A DNA stretch of 64,000 nt from Chloroflexota bacterium (lineage in GTDB: Bacteria; Chloroflexota; UBA11872; VXNJ01): contig JAPOWW010000011.1 in the NCBI GenBank assembly GCA_026707405.1, positions 172,065 to 236,064 of the forward strand, written 5' to 3'. The stretch's first letter is position 1; every line of letters begins with the position of its first letter. The notes below the pieces were generated by a model. It saw nothing but the letters and a program-made list of their open reading frames with translations, ran no database searches and was not told the DNA's origin. Of this stretch, positions 1-9,543 are shown one piece after another. The translations under genes and the position numbers were made by a program.

Positions 1-299
1 TCGTCAGCAAGGTCGAGGTATGGATCGATATTTCTGAGAGCGGCCGAAGCGTTGGCGTCATTGGCCGCTATGGAAACGTCGCCGGTTACCATTGTCACGC
101 TCAGGCCAAGATCGTCCAGAAGCGCTCGCATCTCACGACGGCGTTCCGGCGGCGTATCGATCCCGGCCTGTGAGGCTCTCATGCAGAGCGCGTCGTAGCC
201 GATATCCGCAGCGAGCCGCGCAAGGTCCTCGAAAGGCATGAACGCCCTGTCCTTGCGCGAAAATTCTTCGGCGATGCGGACCGAAAGCGACAGCTTCAT
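1..299 (-). CDS. Sugar phosphate isomerase/epimerase family protein, N-terminal fragment
   Basis: An open frame runs leftwards from an ATG at 299 to the window edge, so only about 99 N-terminal residues are visible. The product starts MKLSLSVRIAEEFSRKD and continues with FEDLARLAADIGYDALCMR and a LGLSVTMVTGD strand. This alternation of beta strand and helix is typical of the first turns of the xylose-isomerase-like TIM barrel (AP endonuclease family 2), whose members isomerise or epimerise sugars and sugar acids using a divalent metal. The metal ligands lie further on and cannot be checked. It is read in the same direction as the next PhyH gene and lies 71 bases downstream of it, so the two may be co-transcribed. 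The family call is fairly secure; the substrate is unknown. Confidence 0.6.
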   Translation of the reverse strand, partial: MKLSLSVRIAEEFSRKDRAFMPFEDLARLAADIGYDALCMRASQAGIDTPPERRREMRALLDDLGLSVTMVTGDVSIAANDANASAALRNIDPYLDLAD

Positions 300-370
300 T
301 TCCGCGCGGCTAGCTCCCTCTAACCAGTCGGCACGCCGGCGACGCCGGGAATGCGCGGCTGGGTTTGGCT

Positions 371-1177
371 CTAGTCGACTGTCGCGAGCAGCTTTTCAAC
401 CTGACCGTCCCATAAGCCGTCTACTCGCGCGCCGTATTCTTCCTCTCCGCCCGCTGCACGAGGACCGGTGAGTATCGGACCGTACGGATTGATCCGCAGC
501 GAATCGTTTACGTGGTCCTCATGCAGGAAATGAAAAGCGAGCCCCGCGCGATCTTCATTGGTGGTATTGTCGCCGGTCGCGTGCGGCGTGCCGTAGCAGA
601 AAAACGCGACTCCGCCCGCGGGAAGCTCCATGGATACCGCCTTCTTCTCCTCGGGATATATGCGGACGTGGTGGTCGCTGTAGGGATCGCGTTCGTGAGC
701 GATCTTCTTGTCCATCATGTTTGGTAAAACCCGCAGCGTGCCGTTCGCGGCGTTTGCCTCATGCACGGCGATCCACATGGCGGTGCCCTTGAGTGGGTCC
801 TTCACGCGGAAGTAGGCGTTGTCCTGGTGCCAGCCGGTGCCCAGCCCGGTGCGCGCCGGTTTGAGAAAAACCTGGTCGAGGTGGACGACGATCCTGTCGC
901 CAATCAGATCGGTAACGTGTTCGATCACCTTCGGATGGAAAGGGAGTGCCTTCACGAGATCGCTGTGAGGGTGCAGGGGAACAATCTGCAGGTTTTGCCG
1001 CGATCTGGACTCGGTTCTCCCGTCGCCTTCGGTCGCAACGTTGCGGAATATGCCGTCACGATTCAGGCGCTCCACTTCGGCTTGCAGCGCCTTGACTTCC
1101 CTATCGGAAAAGAACTCCGGCACCGCCAGAAAACCGAGCTCGCGAAACTGCTGGACTTGACCGGTCGAAAGGGCCAT
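371..1177 (-). CDS. Phytanoyl-CoA dioxygenase (PhyH) family protein
   Basis: This 268-residue protein is a probable Fe(II)/2-oxoglutarate-dependent oxygenase of the PhyH family, which hydroxylates small organic substrates in the cytoplasm. The iron-binding H-x-D is seen in GTGWHQDNAYF near residue 120. The distal His lies in YGTPHATGDNTTNEDR, whose Arg is the likely 2-oxoglutarate ligand. The N-terminal FRELGFLAVPEFF is the usual family opening. The ATG follows GGGAG by seven bases. A divergent aminotransferase begins about 160 bases away, so the gap must hold promoters for both. Length is normal for the family. The substrate cannot be read from the sequence; two more PhyH paralogues lie in this window. 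Confidence 0.85.
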   Translation of the reverse strand: MALSTGQVQQFRELGFLAVPEFFSDREVKALQAEVERLNRDGIFRNVATEGDGRTESRSRQNLQIVPLHPHSDLVKALPFHPKVIEHVTDLIGDRIVVHLDQVFLKPARTGLGTGWHQDNAYFRVKDPLKGTAMWIAVHEANAANGTLRVLPNMMDKKIAHERDPYSDHHVRIYPEEKKAVSMELPAGGVAFFCYGTPHATGDNTTNEDRAGLAFHFLHEDHVNDSLRINPYGPILTGPRAAGGEEEYGARVDGLWDGQVEKLLATVD

Positions 1178-1335
1178 CAGCAGACTCCCGACGCTATTGA
1201 ACGAGTGCTAAGCATAGCCGAGCTAAGAGGCTTGTGATCTTCGAATGGGTTTAGACTGTGATCCTATCGAGGGGTGACTGCCCCAAGGTAATCGATTCGG
1301 TCCAATTGATCGAGCAGTCGGGACGTTTTTTGGAG

Positions 1336-2589
1336 ATGCCCGCCGAACTGACGCTAAACGAGAGTCAGAGGTTGTATGGAAGGGCACAACGCCTTATCCC
1401 AGGCGTTTCGCAGACCAATTCCAAGCGCCCCCCGGCGTTCGCTCCCGCCGACTATCCGGCTTACGCCGCCTACGGCAAAGGGTCCCACGTCTGGGATGTG
1501 GACGGCAATGAATACATCGACTGGATTCTTGGATTAGGGCCGATCAGCCTCGGATATCGGTATCCGACCGTTGACTGTGCGATACGGAAGCAATTGGAGA
1601 GAGGGATTATCTACGGTTTGCTCGATCCGCTTGAAGTGTCCGTGGCGGCGAAGCTGGTCGATCTGGTTCCCTGCGCCGAATCGGTCCGGTTCCTAAAAGG
1701 CGGAGGGGAAGCGACGACCGCTGCGGCGCGGGTCGCGCGCGCTTTTACGGGCCGCGACCTCATTCTCAGCAACGGATACCACGGCTGGCAGGACCAGTGG
1801 ACGGCCACGAGAAGCGATGGCGGAGTGCCTCCCGCGGTAGGCACGACGATCCGCGAGTTCCCGTACGCGGACATCGACGCCCTTGGGGAAATTTTCAGGT
1901 CGGCCGGAGACAACGTCGCGGCGGTCCTAATGTCTCCCGCCCTGATAGAGACGCCGCCGCCGGGATACCTTGGGGCCGTACGCGACCTATGCCATGCGAA
2001 CGGCGCGCTTCTTATTTTCGATGAGGTCGTTACGGGTTTTCGATTTTCAGTTGGCGGCGCACAGGAGTACTTCGGGGTCACTCCCGATCTCGCCTGCTTT
2101 GCGAAGGCGATGGCCAATGGGATGCCACTTTCGTGCTTCTGCGGACGCGCGGACGTGATGGCCGTTACGGAAAACCTCAAGATCACGGCCACTTACGGCG
2201 GCGAGGCGCTCTCGCTCGCGGCGGCGGACGCGTGTTTGGACGAATACAGGAACAACGATGTAATAGCTCACATCTGGCGAATCGGCCGGCGCCTTATCGA
2301 AGGTACGAATGCGGCCGCAGAGGACGTCGGACATCCGGTCCGTCGAACGGGTTTTCCACCACTTTCTCACCTGGAATTTAGAGGTGAGACCGACCAAGAA
2401 TCGACTCTCATGCGCAGCTACTTCATTCGTGGAGCGGCGGCGCGCGGCGTCCTGTTCCATCCCGGCGGTCTGTCGTATGTGTGTTATTCCCACACCGACG
2501 CCGACGTGGACGTTACGCTCGCCGTGCAGCGGGAGCTATTTGTGGAAATCGAAGCCCGCCGGCGGGCCGGCACGCTTGCCGAAGTCTAG
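1336..2589 (+). CDS. Class III PLP aminotransferase, glutamate-1-semialdehyde aminomutase-like
   Basis: The protein resembles class III aminotransferases of the glutamate-1-semialdehyde 2,1-aminomutase type. From the ATG at 1336 it opens with LNESQRLYGRAQRLIPGV, the normal start of the family. A GTG at 1258 would add 26 residues that look unrelated, and neither start has a strong Shine-Dalgarno site. The PLP pocket is visible as LLIFDEVVTGFR (Asp binds the pyridine nitrogen) and as the Schiff-base Lys in CFAKAMANGMP. The SNGYHGWQD segment matches the cofactor-stacking region. No other tetrapyrrole gene is nearby and the neighbours are sugar and acid catabolic enzymes, so a transaminase acting on an amino sugar or omega-amino acid is more likely than a heme-pathway HemL. 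The exact substrate is unknown. Confidence 0.8.
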   Translation: MPAELTLNESQRLYGRAQRLIPGVSQTNSKRPPAFAPADYPAYAAYGKGSHVWDVDGNEYIDWILGLGPISLGYRYPTVDCAIRKQLERGIIYGLLDPLEVSVAAKLVDLVPCAESVRFLKGGGEATTAAARVARAFTGRDLILSNGYHGWQDQWTATRSDGGVPPAVGTTIREFPYADIDALGEIFRSAGDNVAAVLMSPALIETPPPGYLGAVRDLCHANGALLIFDEVVTGFRFSVGGAQEYFGVTPDLACFAKAMANGMPLSCFCGRADVMAVTENLKITATYGGEALSLAAADACLDEYRNNDVIAHIWRIGRRLIEGTNAAAEDVGHPVRRTGFPPLSHLEFRGETDQESTLMRSYFIRGAAARGVLFHPGGLSYVCYSHTDADVDVTLAVQRELFVEIEARRRAGTLAEV

Positions 2590-2691
2590 CTACAGGCTGG
2601 AGCAGACGGCCGCGATAGGTGACGGGCTGGCGTTCCGGATCAACGCAATCTTGGGCATAATCACCCTGCCGCGATCTACCCGTGAGTTTCG

Positions 2692-3696
2692 CTAATAGAC
2701 AATCTTCTGTAGCTTGCCCGTTCTGACAGACTCAAATGCGGCGAGTATCAACGCGGTGGCGCGGACGCCGTCACGAAGTCCCGCCCCAATTTCCGGTTGC
2801 TTGCCCGCTTTTACGCACGCTATGAACTCGTCGAGCTCCTGCGCGGTACCCTCGGCGTCCTCGCCCGGCAGGTCCTTCTCGACGCTCCAGCATTCCGAAT
2901 GGTCGCGCCCGCGTGTTAGGACGCCGTCGTGGAATCGGTTGTGCAACGATACCGCCACGCCCGGATGGAACACTTGGAGAAAGAACTTGGACACGAACTC
3001 GTTGCGCTGGGGATCGCCCTGAACCCAGCTTGAAGTGGAGCCATTCTCGAACGTTATCGTCGCTGCTACTGCGTCGATGACGTCGGGCGTTCCCGGATGG
3101 CTTAGATTCCCCCCACCGGCGAAGATGACCTCAGGCTCGGAATCGTGGACGTGATAGAGCAGATCCACCGTGTGACATCCTTGTGAGAGGACGTTCCCCC
3201 CGCCCGTAACAGGCTGGTGTGCCCATGAGTCCTCGGCCCACGTGTTGTCGACCATCTGCCCGATCGACATGCTGGGAGCGGAGATTACCTGTTTCGTGCG
3301 CCGCACGAGTGGACAGTATCTGAGCTTGAATCCCATAAGAAAGGTGACGCCCGCCTTATCGACCTCCTCCGCGATCTCCTGACAGTCCTCGTTGGTCAGC
3401 GCCATCGGCTTTTCGAGCAGAATTCCCTTGCCTGCGCGGGCCGCAGCTATCGCGAGGTCCCTGTGCGAATCATGCCGCGTGGCGATCAACACGGCGTCAA
3501 CCCGGTCGTCGTTCAGGACCCTTTTCGGATCGTCAGTGAAGTAACTGCCCCCGAAGTCGGTATGAAACTTCCGGGCGGCGGCTTCGATGACGTCCACGTA
3601 AGCGATCAACGACATATTATCCGCTACCACGGCGTTGACCATGTGCTGCCCGGCCATGTTTCCGCAGCCGATTACCGCCAACCCTACGTTCGACAT
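2692..3696 (-). CDS. Gfo/Idh/MocA family NAD(P)-dependent oxidoreductase
   Basis: This 334-residue protein has an N-terminal Rossmann fold (GLAVIGCGNMAGQH) and the EKP motif in GILLEKPMALTNED, whose Lys lies in the active site of this family. It has the catalytic-domain signature GCHTVDLLYHV. Members oxidise or reduce sugars, inositols or sugar acids with NAD(P). The ATG follows GGAGC by about seven bases. A second Gfo/Idh/MocA gene lies upstream in the same direction across a 138-base gap, so the two may form one transcript. The paralogues are clearly different in sequence, which suggests successive or alternative substrates rather than a recent duplication. Confidence 0.9.
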   Translation of the reverse strand: MSNVGLAVIGCGNMAGQHMVNAVVADNMSLIAYVDVIEAAARKFHTDFGGSYFTDDPKRVLNDDRVDAVLIATRHDSHRDLAIAAARAGKGILLEKPMALTNEDCQEIAEEVDKAGVTFLMGFKLRYCPLVRRTKQVISAPSMSIGQMVDNTWAEDSWAHQPVTGGGNVLSQGCHTVDLLYHVHDSEPEVIFAGGGNLSHPGTPDVIDAVAATITFENGSTSSWVQGDPQRNEFVSKFFLQVFHPGVAVSLHNRFHDGVLTRGRDHSECWSVEKDLPGEDAEGTAQELDEFIACVKAGKQPEIGAGLRDGVRATALILAAFESVRTGKLQKIVY

Positions 3697-3834
3697 TCGT
3701 CTAGCTCCATGTCTCGTTCCACCATCACAGCTGCGACGGCAAGTCTATTGCCACCGTTAAAGTCAGGGCGAGCAATCCCACCCCGCAGTTGAGTCTCCCT
3801 TTCAGTCATCGCCCCTGCCTCTCAGACGATCAGG

Positions 3835-4833
3835 TCAAGTCGCCTGGAGGTTTACACGCTGGTCCGTTTCCGATGCCTCCTTGACGCCAAGGCACGCGTC
3901 CATCAGCCTCATCAGTTCGTTGTTGGTAATGGTTGGTTCCGTACCTGCGGCCAGTGCGTCTGCAAAGTCGACCACCAGATGCCGCGGTTCCGGAAGATCG
4001 GTTACCTCGCCCGCGAAATCTTCCGAGAATTGAAGCACGGGCCCCTTGGAGCTGCATTCGATATGGCCCTTCGTTCCCACTATCGTCATCCGGTTGTCCA
4101 TTCCCTGGTACGAATCGGGAACGTTCCGGTGTCCCTCTACGATCAAACTCGCGCCACCCTCCATGATCAGCAGCGACTGCGAGTGGTCGTAGAAGGACTC
4201 CGGGGAATGTCCGTTGACGTTCGCTTGATAGCTGACGGTTGAAACGTAGTCAAGCCCGGTTATCCAGGAAACGGCGTCGATGTCATGGATCACTAGATCG
4301 AGGATCGGACCGCCGGACAGGTCGTATTCGAAGGCCCAGAACGGCCGCGCGTCAGGGCGAAGCGTTGCGGACCGTTTTGCGTAGCAGTTGACCACGTCAC
4401 CAATTTCGCCGTTCTGCACAGCGCGCCTGAGCGCGAGATACTGGGGCGAGTCGCGCAAGGTCAGCATCATCGAGACTCGCGTAGTTGGGTTTGCCGCGAG
4501 CGCGGCCTTGACGCTTTCCAGGTCTTCGCGCGTCGTCAGCAGAGGCTTGTCCGTAATCACGTGCTTGCCCGATTCGAGAGCAGTGACGATCTGACGCCCC
4601 TGTTGACTGGAGATCATGCTGATGCCAACTATGTCTGGATCTTGCTGGTCGATTAGATCGTTCAACGTGGGATAGATGGGGACGTCTCGCGTACTAACCT
4701 GGCTTTCAAAAGTGGCCCGGTCGGATTCCTCTCCCACGTATCCGACGAATTCGAGCTTCTCGGACAGTTCCATGCCGCCAAACAAATACGGCGCGTGTTG
4801 TTCAACCCCTACCATTCCGATTTTGAAAGTCAC
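3835..4833 (-). CDS. Gfo/Idh/MocA family NAD(P)-dependent oxidoreductase
   Basis: A 332-residue member of the Gfo/Idh/MocA family. The variant Rossmann start (IGMVGVEQHAPYLFGGMEL) has V-E-Q in place of the common glycine-rich loop. The lysine motif is HVITDKPLLTTRED and the second-domain motif is LVIHDIDAVSWITG. The start is GTG, preceded by GGAGG at five bases, which supports the choice. It lies upstream of and parallel to the Gfo/Idh/MocA gene at 2692. The altered nucleotide loop, which lacks GxGxxG, suggests unusual cofactor handling, but many diverged members look like this. A sugar or sugar-acid dehydrogenase is likely; the substrate is unknown. Confidence 0.85.
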   Translation of the reverse strand: MTFKIGMVGVEQHAPYLFGGMELSEKLEFVGYVGEESDRATFESQVSTRDVPIYPTLNDLIDQQDPDIVGISMISSQQGRQIVTALESGKHVITDKPLLTTREDLESVKAALAANPTTRVSMMLTLRDSPQYLALRRAVQNGEIGDVVNCYAKRSATLRPDARPFWAFEYDLSGGPILDLVIHDIDAVSWITGLDYVSTVSYQANVNGHSPESFYDHSQSLLIMEGGASLIVEGHRNVPDSYQGMDNRMTIVGTKGHIECSSKGPVLQFSEDFAGEVTDLPEPRHLVVDFADALAAGTEPTITNNELMRLMDACLGVKEASETDQRVNLQAT

Positions 4834-5075
4834 CGCTGCCTCCCCGTCACACCTCTTAAGTGTTAAGTCGACAGGCCGCCCGCTCGGCCCGTTTTCTCAA
4901 TATCTCTAGTCCATCTTAATGTCACGTCGTATGGGAAGACCGACGACCGTCCGTCGGAGGATGTTCTCTTTTTGGGAGGGATGCCGTGTATGCCCGGCCA
5001 TGACTCAGATGTGTCCGTCTCTGCCGGATTGTAGGATTGTCACGAAGTTATGGCCGCCGTGCGGGAGGTATGTCA

Positions 5076-5810
5076 ATGAGCCGAAGCCACCAAGGGAAAG
5101 TAGCGGCGGTTTTTGGAGCCAGTTTCGGTATGGGGCGCGCGTCCGCCATGGCGCTGGCCCAGCGCGGAGCGACCATCGCCGCGTCGGGGCGTACGTCGGA
5201 AGCGCTCGAAGAGGTTGTGCGCGAGATTCGGACGGCGGGCGGCGAAGCGGTAGCGTTCCCGGCGGACGTTGAAGATCCGCAGCAGGCGCGCTCAGCGGTC
5301 GCGGCGATCGCGGACCGGTTCGGCCGCATCGACATATTCGTCTATGCGACCGGGACCAACATTCCGGGCCGCGCCGCCGGCATTCTCTCCGAGGGCGACT
5401 GGGAGATGATGCAGCGGACGAACATCTCCGGTCTGTATCACACTGTTCAGGGAGCGCTGGGCACGCTGCGGGAATCTAATGCCAGAGTGGTCGTGATTTC
5501 GTCTGGCGCCGTGCAGATGCCGGACGCGTCGGGGGTGGCTTACCAGGCGACCAAGCATGCCCAGGTGGGATTTACGCACGGGCTGATGCAAGAGGAAGCG
5601 GCGAACGGAATTCGGACCACTGTGATATTCCCAGGTCTTACCAACACCCGGCTGGTCGAGAAGCGCCCCGTCCCCACGCCGAAGGAGGTCCTGGACCAGG
5701 CACTACAGCCCGAGGACGTGGCGGAAGCGGTACTTTTCGTTACTTCGCTTCCCTCCCGGGCCTACGTGCCTGAGTTACTACTGTTCCCGGCGGCCATCCA
5801 GCAGCGTTAG
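5076..5810 (+). CDS. Short-chain dehydrogenase/reductase (SDR) family oxidoreductase
   Basis: A classical SDR of 244 residues. The nucleotide-binding loop is GASFGMG (residues 14-20), the serine is in VISSGAVQM (about 132), and the catalytic pair is Tyr146 and Lys150 in VAYQATKHAQ. The IFPGLTNTRL segment after the active site matches the usual PG motif. Three in-frame starts exist. ATG 5076 is preferred because GGGAGGT ends six bases before it; TTG 5037 and ATG 5070 are less well placed. It probably oxidises a hydroxyl group to a ketone with NAD(P). It is followed 87 bases later by a cysteine hydrolase in the same direction, so the pair may be an operon. Confidence 0.88.
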   Translation: MSRSHQGKVAAVFGASFGMGRASAMALAQRGATIAASGRTSEALEEVVREIRTAGGEAVAFPADVEDPQQARSAVAAIADRFGRIDIFVYATGTNIPGRAAGILSEGDWEMMQRTNISGLYHTVQGALGTLRESNARVVVISSGAVQMPDASGVAYQATKHAQVGFTHGLMQEEAANGIRTTVIFPGLTNTRLVEKRPVPTPKEVLDQALQPEDVAEAVLFVTSLPSRAYVPELLLFPAAIQQR

Positions 5811-5897
5811 CCGAGATCTCCACCGGAATAGTCCGCCTGCTGACCTAAACTAATTGGTGCGTACGCGACGAGGTGGTATGCCCTGAGGAGGGTCACC

Positions 5898-6707
5898 ATG
5901 CGAATTACTATCCCCATCCGCCGATATGTCACCCATGCCGCCGAAGGCGTATCCAATATCGAAGCCAACTTTGGATACGTTCACAGGAGCGTAGATATCG
6001 ATTCCCGGCAAACCGCGCTCGTGCTCGTCGATTGCTGGGACCATCACTACATCGAATCGTGGCTGGCCCGGGCCAAAGAGGTGATGACTAACCGCCTCGC
6101 CCCGCTCGCCGCCGCCTGCCGGGACGCCGGCATCTTGGTGATACACGCTCCTGGCAAGAACGTAGCTGAGCGATATGCCGACTGGATGGACGATCCGGAC
6201 GACTGGAACAGAAACCAGACCGACGGCTGGCCCCCCGCTGACTTCGTCGCGCGAAAAGACAGTTACTCCGACCTCCACTGGGCGGCGGAGCCGGCGATGT
6301 CGCCTGAGCTGGCGGACTGGATGGACTACTCCAGCAATCGGATGATGATCTACCGCGACGTTGCGCCGGTTGCCGGCGACTCTGTAATTGCCACAGGCGA
6401 TCAACTGCATTCGCTGTTACGTAAGAAAGGCATATTTCACCTTCTCTACGCCGGATTCGCGACTAACTGGTGCGTTCTGAACAAGGACTACGGATTCCGC
6501 GCCATGACCTGGCTGGGATACAACGGTGTGATTCTGCGCGACGGCACCACCGCCGTGGAGACCCACGAGTCGTATACGACCGAGCAGATGCGCGATTTCG
6601 CCGTACTGACCATGGAAATGACCATGGGGTATTCATCCTCGGTCGAGGAGCTGATCGGGTCGTTGAAGTCCGCGGTCGACTCAGCCGAGGCCGCAGCTGT
6701 CCGCTGA
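5898..6707 (+). CDS. Isochorismatase-family cysteine hydrolase
   Basis: This 269-residue protein matches the isochorismatase/nicotinamidase superfamily, which hydrolyses amides, carbamoyl groups or vinyl ethers through an Asp-Lys-Cys triad. The Asp is seen in ALVLVDCWDHHY (Asp45) and the nucleophile in AGFATNWCVLNKDYGF (Cys192). The Lys probably lies in the FVARKDSYS segment. The protein is longer than the usual 180-220 residues because of an N-terminal extension of about 35 residues and a DDPDDWNRNQTDGW insertion. The ATG is preceded by GAGGAGGG. It lies downstream of an SDR gene and convergent with an aldolase gene. An N-carbamoyl or amide substrate is plausible, given the nitrilase and amidohydrolases elsewhere in the window. 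Confidence 0.82.
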   Translation: MRITIPIRRYVTHAAEGVSNIEANFGYVHRSVDIDSRQTALVLVDCWDHHYIESWLARAKEVMTNRLAPLAAACRDAGILVIHAPGKNVAERYADWMDDPDDWNRNQTDGWPPADFVARKDSYSDLHWAAEPAMSPELADWMDYSSNRMMIYRDVAPVAGDSVIATGDQLHSLLRKKGIFHLLYAGFATNWCVLNKDYGFRAMTWLGYNGVILRDGTTAVETHESYTTEQMRDFAVLTMEMTMGYSSSVEELIGSLKSAVDSAEAAAVR

Positions 6708-6835
6708 ATCAACTGAATGTCACGTGTGAGCTAGTCCGCCCCTGCAGGCGTCACAGATTTACTTGACGTTTCCGGCGAATTCGCGCGCGCCACCGGCTGG
6801 AGTTGTGGTCGTATGGCGCTCCACAAGCGAATAGT

Positions 6836-7738
6836 TCAGACGGGCATCGTGCGGCCTGTGAGCTTTCGGCCCGCGGTGGCGAGCTCCTCACCGGCCGCAC
6901 CTGCCAGGAGCATCGCGCCTATGTCATTGATCAGAACGTCGGCCTGCTCTTCGACGTTCAATGCAGGGTCGTCCCACATACACAGCCATAAGATCCCGGC
7001 CTTATCGCAGGCTGCCTTGACCTTCCGCCATGACGCATCCATCTCTGGCGAATACGGAGGGTCCTTCCACTCTGGATGTCCGAGGAACAGACCCATGTCG
7101 CCAGGCCCCCATTCGCCGAACGTAACACCCGGAATCGACAGGCACATGTCGGCGTGCTCCAGTCCGAATCTCTCCTCGACTTTCACACCTATCATTAGCT
7201 CGCCCTGAGGATTCAGGGGCCACGGGTCGGCGCGATTCACGTATTCAATCCTGTCCAGCCCCCAGATTTCCGACGCCTGCATCTCACCGCCGTGGCCTCG
7301 GGTTCCGACGCCCAGCCCCTTGCCGACTCCAATCGTCTGGTGGGGAAAGCGACACGACTCCACAAACACCCGCACGGCGTTAGGGTCACGAGCGTGCGCA
7401 AGGTAGAGACCGTGGACTCCCGTACTTAGAAGGTGGCGGATTTGCCAGGCATTGAACCGGACCTCGTCTTCGCTCATGCCGGTAGCCGGGATGGTGCACA
7501 TCACCGTTGGCGTCGGGTGCCCGCTTCTGGTGGGCCCCGCGTCCTTGAGCCCCCTCATGAAATCGTAGAGAGCGCTCGTGTCCATGGAGATGTGTTCGAA
7601 CTCAATTCGGAGATAGTCCGCCCAGGTACCCGCTATGTCACGACCGTAGTCGTAGCTAAGGTCGGGCACATCAACCCGGTCGTAATAGACGGGTTGCCCC
7701 AGGCTGAGAAGTTCGACACACCTGTTGATTCGTGACAT
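6836..7738 (-). CDS. HpcH/HpaI aldolase/citrate lyase family protein
   Basis: The 300-residue product resembles the HpcH/HpaI class II pyruvate aldolases, which cleave 2-keto-4-hydroxy acids to pyruvate and an aldehyde using a divalent metal. Visible family features are the VDVPDLSYDYG and LRIEFEHISMDTS strands (candidate catalytic His), the LMIGVKVEERFGLEHAD strand carrying the metal-binding Glu, and the LSIPGVTFGEWGPGDMGL segment carrying the metal-binding Asp. The ATG follows AAGGATGAG. It is the last gene of a leftward series after the GH172 protein (96-base gap) and the ABC importer, which suggests a role in breaking down the imported carbohydrate. The substrate is unknown. Confidence 0.75.
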   Translation of the reverse strand: MSRINRCVELLSLGQPVYYDRVDVPDLSYDYGRDIAGTWADYLRIEFEHISMDTSALYDFMRGLKDAGPTRSGHPTPTVMCTIPATGMSEDEVRFNAWQIRHLLSTGVHGLYLAHARDPNAVRVFVESCRFPHQTIGVGKGLGVGTRGHGGEMQASEIWGLDRIEYVNRADPWPLNPQGELMIGVKVEERFGLEHADMCLSIPGVTFGEWGPGDMGLFLGHPEWKDPPYSPEMDASWRKVKAACDKAGILWLCMWDDPALNVEEQADVLINDIGAMLLAGAAGEELATAGRKLTGRTMPV

Positions 7739-7834
7739 GGCTCATCCTTGCTATTGCGTTTCGCCCTGCAATCACTGGATTCGGATTGTCGAGGATATCC
7801 GAGGATTGTCCGAACGCGAAGTTCCCTGCCGGGA

Positions 7835-9469
7835 CTACCGCTCGTTCAAGCTTGGCCCCACTTCCTCGCCGTTAGGCAGAATCGCCCGAAAGGCGAACAG
7901 CCAGGTGCCGAACGAACGCCCCAGCCGCTGCGCATCTTCTGGATTGTGGAGCTTGATGCGAACCCGGTTAGCCCCGGCCTTGAGTCTGACTTTGTGAGTA
8001 ATCGAGTCGAAAATGACCTTCTGGTCGAACTCCTCCCAGGGGCCGTCGTTGATCTGGAGCTTGATCTCGCTCACCCAGCCGAGCTGGACTTCGGCCTCGG
8101 TATCTTCGGAGACGTTCAGCCACGTCTGCGCAAATCCAATTGCGGGCCATTGGACCGTGTTTTCAAGCCCGATGGGACGGAACACGTGACTGAAGTCGAC
8201 GAACCCGTCTATGTCGGCGTATGTCTTCCAGCGTGCAATGTGACGCCCGCCCCTTCTCCACACCGACGCTTGAGCGGGCGGCTGAGCTGTGTACGGCTCC
8301 GAGATTGCGATGATGTGCTTTTGCGGTCCAGATCGCCCTTTGACAAGCTGCGGATATTCCGTCTGCTCGTAGGAAGCGTCCGGATCGAACGGGATGTCCT
8401 CAACGGGTAGCGGCTGTTCCATCATCCGGCCGCCTTGCGGATGGAAAGGCCCGCAGAGCCACCATGTCGGAGACTCCTCCACCAGATCGCAATCGCCTCG
8501 CGGCAATTCGTCGCCCGGCATCAGCTGGCCCCAAGATGGCATCTGAAAATAATCGCGATGCGGCGGGTCTTGATACCAGTAAACCGTGCTGCATATATCG
8601 TTGGCGGCCGATCCGAACCGGAACTGGATCCGGCGGTCGAAATTGATGGCGTCGTTCTCGAAGAAGCGATAGGCGATGATGCGCTGCCATGCCCGCGCCG
8701 TGCCCACGTCTTCGTATTCGTAGTAAGCGATGGCCTGGTCCGGGTGGGTCGAGGCTTCGTGGATGGCGCCGCCGTGCCCGGCGCTGAACGGCGTCTCACC
8801 GCCGAGGCTGCGCAGGTGGGCGAAGGGTCCTTGGGGGGAATCAGGATTGTTAACCACATAGATGTGTTCGCCGCCGGCATGAGACCAGCGCGTGCGGTCG
8901 TCATATACGCGCACGCCCAGCGTGTACCCAAGCAGGCGGCCGCGCCCGACTGCGTCGAGGACCGTGTAGTTGCGCCCGAACGCCTCGCAGGGGAATTCAC
9001 GGCGAAACTGTGCATGGAAGCGCATGGTCTCTTCGAGCGCGCCAGCGGGATAGCGGTGGAAATCCACCTGCCAGAAGATGTTCGTGTCCTCTGCGACTCC
9101 CGGACCGGCTTCGACTTCGATCCGTGCGGACTTCGAGAATGGCATTGGAAAGAAGAGCGTACTGATCGAGTGGAACTGCAAGTTGATGTAGCGGGAGTTC
9201 ATCGGATACAGGCGCACGCCGTTTACCATGCCGAGGAAGTCGCCCAGCGGCGCTTCGACGGCCGGATGCTCGGCTCCGTCCCAGTACATCCGAATGATGA
9301 TCTGTCGAAGGTCTGCGACCGACGGCGTCTGTCCGATAGTCGTCTGAAACCTGCGGATGCAGCCCGCGCCCTCGTAGTCCATCAGGACCACCGGTTCTCC
9401 CGTCTTGACGGGAGTGACGGTAACGGTTCGCGCCGGTGCGAAAACGTCAGGCAGGTTTAGCAAGTCCAA
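7835..9469 (-). CDS. DUF2961 / glycoside hydrolase family 172-type protein
   Basis: The protein of about 544 residues matches the DUF2961 family, now classed as GH172, whose characterised members act on fructofuranosides and arabinofuranosides. Typical parts are GAGCIRRFQTTIG near the N-terminus, IIRMYWDGAEHPAVEAPLGD, the LNSRYIN-like stretch, and a C-terminal jelly roll ending in ANRVRIKLHNPEDA. I chose TTG 9469 as the start because AAGGGAG lies six bases before it and the frame further upstream would overlap the permease gene. It follows the MalG-type permease by 74 bases, so it is probably in the importer operon and processes the imported glycan. I see no export signal from this start, so it may act in the cytoplasm. 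Confidence 0.8.
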   Translation of the reverse strand: MDLLNLPDVFAPARTVTVTPVKTGEPVVLMDYEGAGCIRRFQTTIGQTPSVADLRQIIIRMYWDGAEHPAVEAPLGDFLGMVNGVRLYPMNSRYINLQFHSISTLFFPMPFSKSARIEVEAGPGVAEDTNIFWQVDFHRYPAGALEETMRFHAQFRREFPCEAFGRNYTVLDAVGRGRLLGYTLGVRVYDDRTRWSHAGGEHIYVVNNPDSPQGPFAHLRSLGGETPFSAGHGGAIHEASTHPDQAIAYYEYEDVGTARAWQRIIAYRFFENDAINFDRRIQFRFGSAANDICSTVYWYQDPPHRDYFQMPSWGQLMPGDELPRGDCDLVEESPTWWLCGPFHPQGGRMMEQPLPVEDIPFDPDASYEQTEYPQLVKGRSGPQKHIIAISEPYTAQPPAQASVWRRGGRHIARWKTYADIDGFVDFSHVFRPIGLENTVQWPAIGFAQTWLNVSEDTEAEVQLGWVSEIKLQINDGPWEEFDQKVIFDSITHKVRLKAGANRVRIKLHNPEDAQRLGRSFGTWLFAFRAILPNGEEVGPSLNER

Positions 9470-9543
9470 TTGAATCTCCCTTGGAAGTTGGATGCCTTTG
9501 AACTGGGTTTGTAGTCGAGAGTATCTATGATCCGCCGCGCCTG

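Noticed and set aside
1336..2589. Naming the aminotransferase hemL
   Set aside because: No other tetrapyrrole gene is near, and many class III aminotransferases share these motifs, so the gene name is not justified.
8435..9460. Open frame of 341 codons on the plus strand, opposite the GH172-type gene
   Set aside because: Antisense shadow of a recognised family; composition rich in Arg, Val and His typical of shadows.
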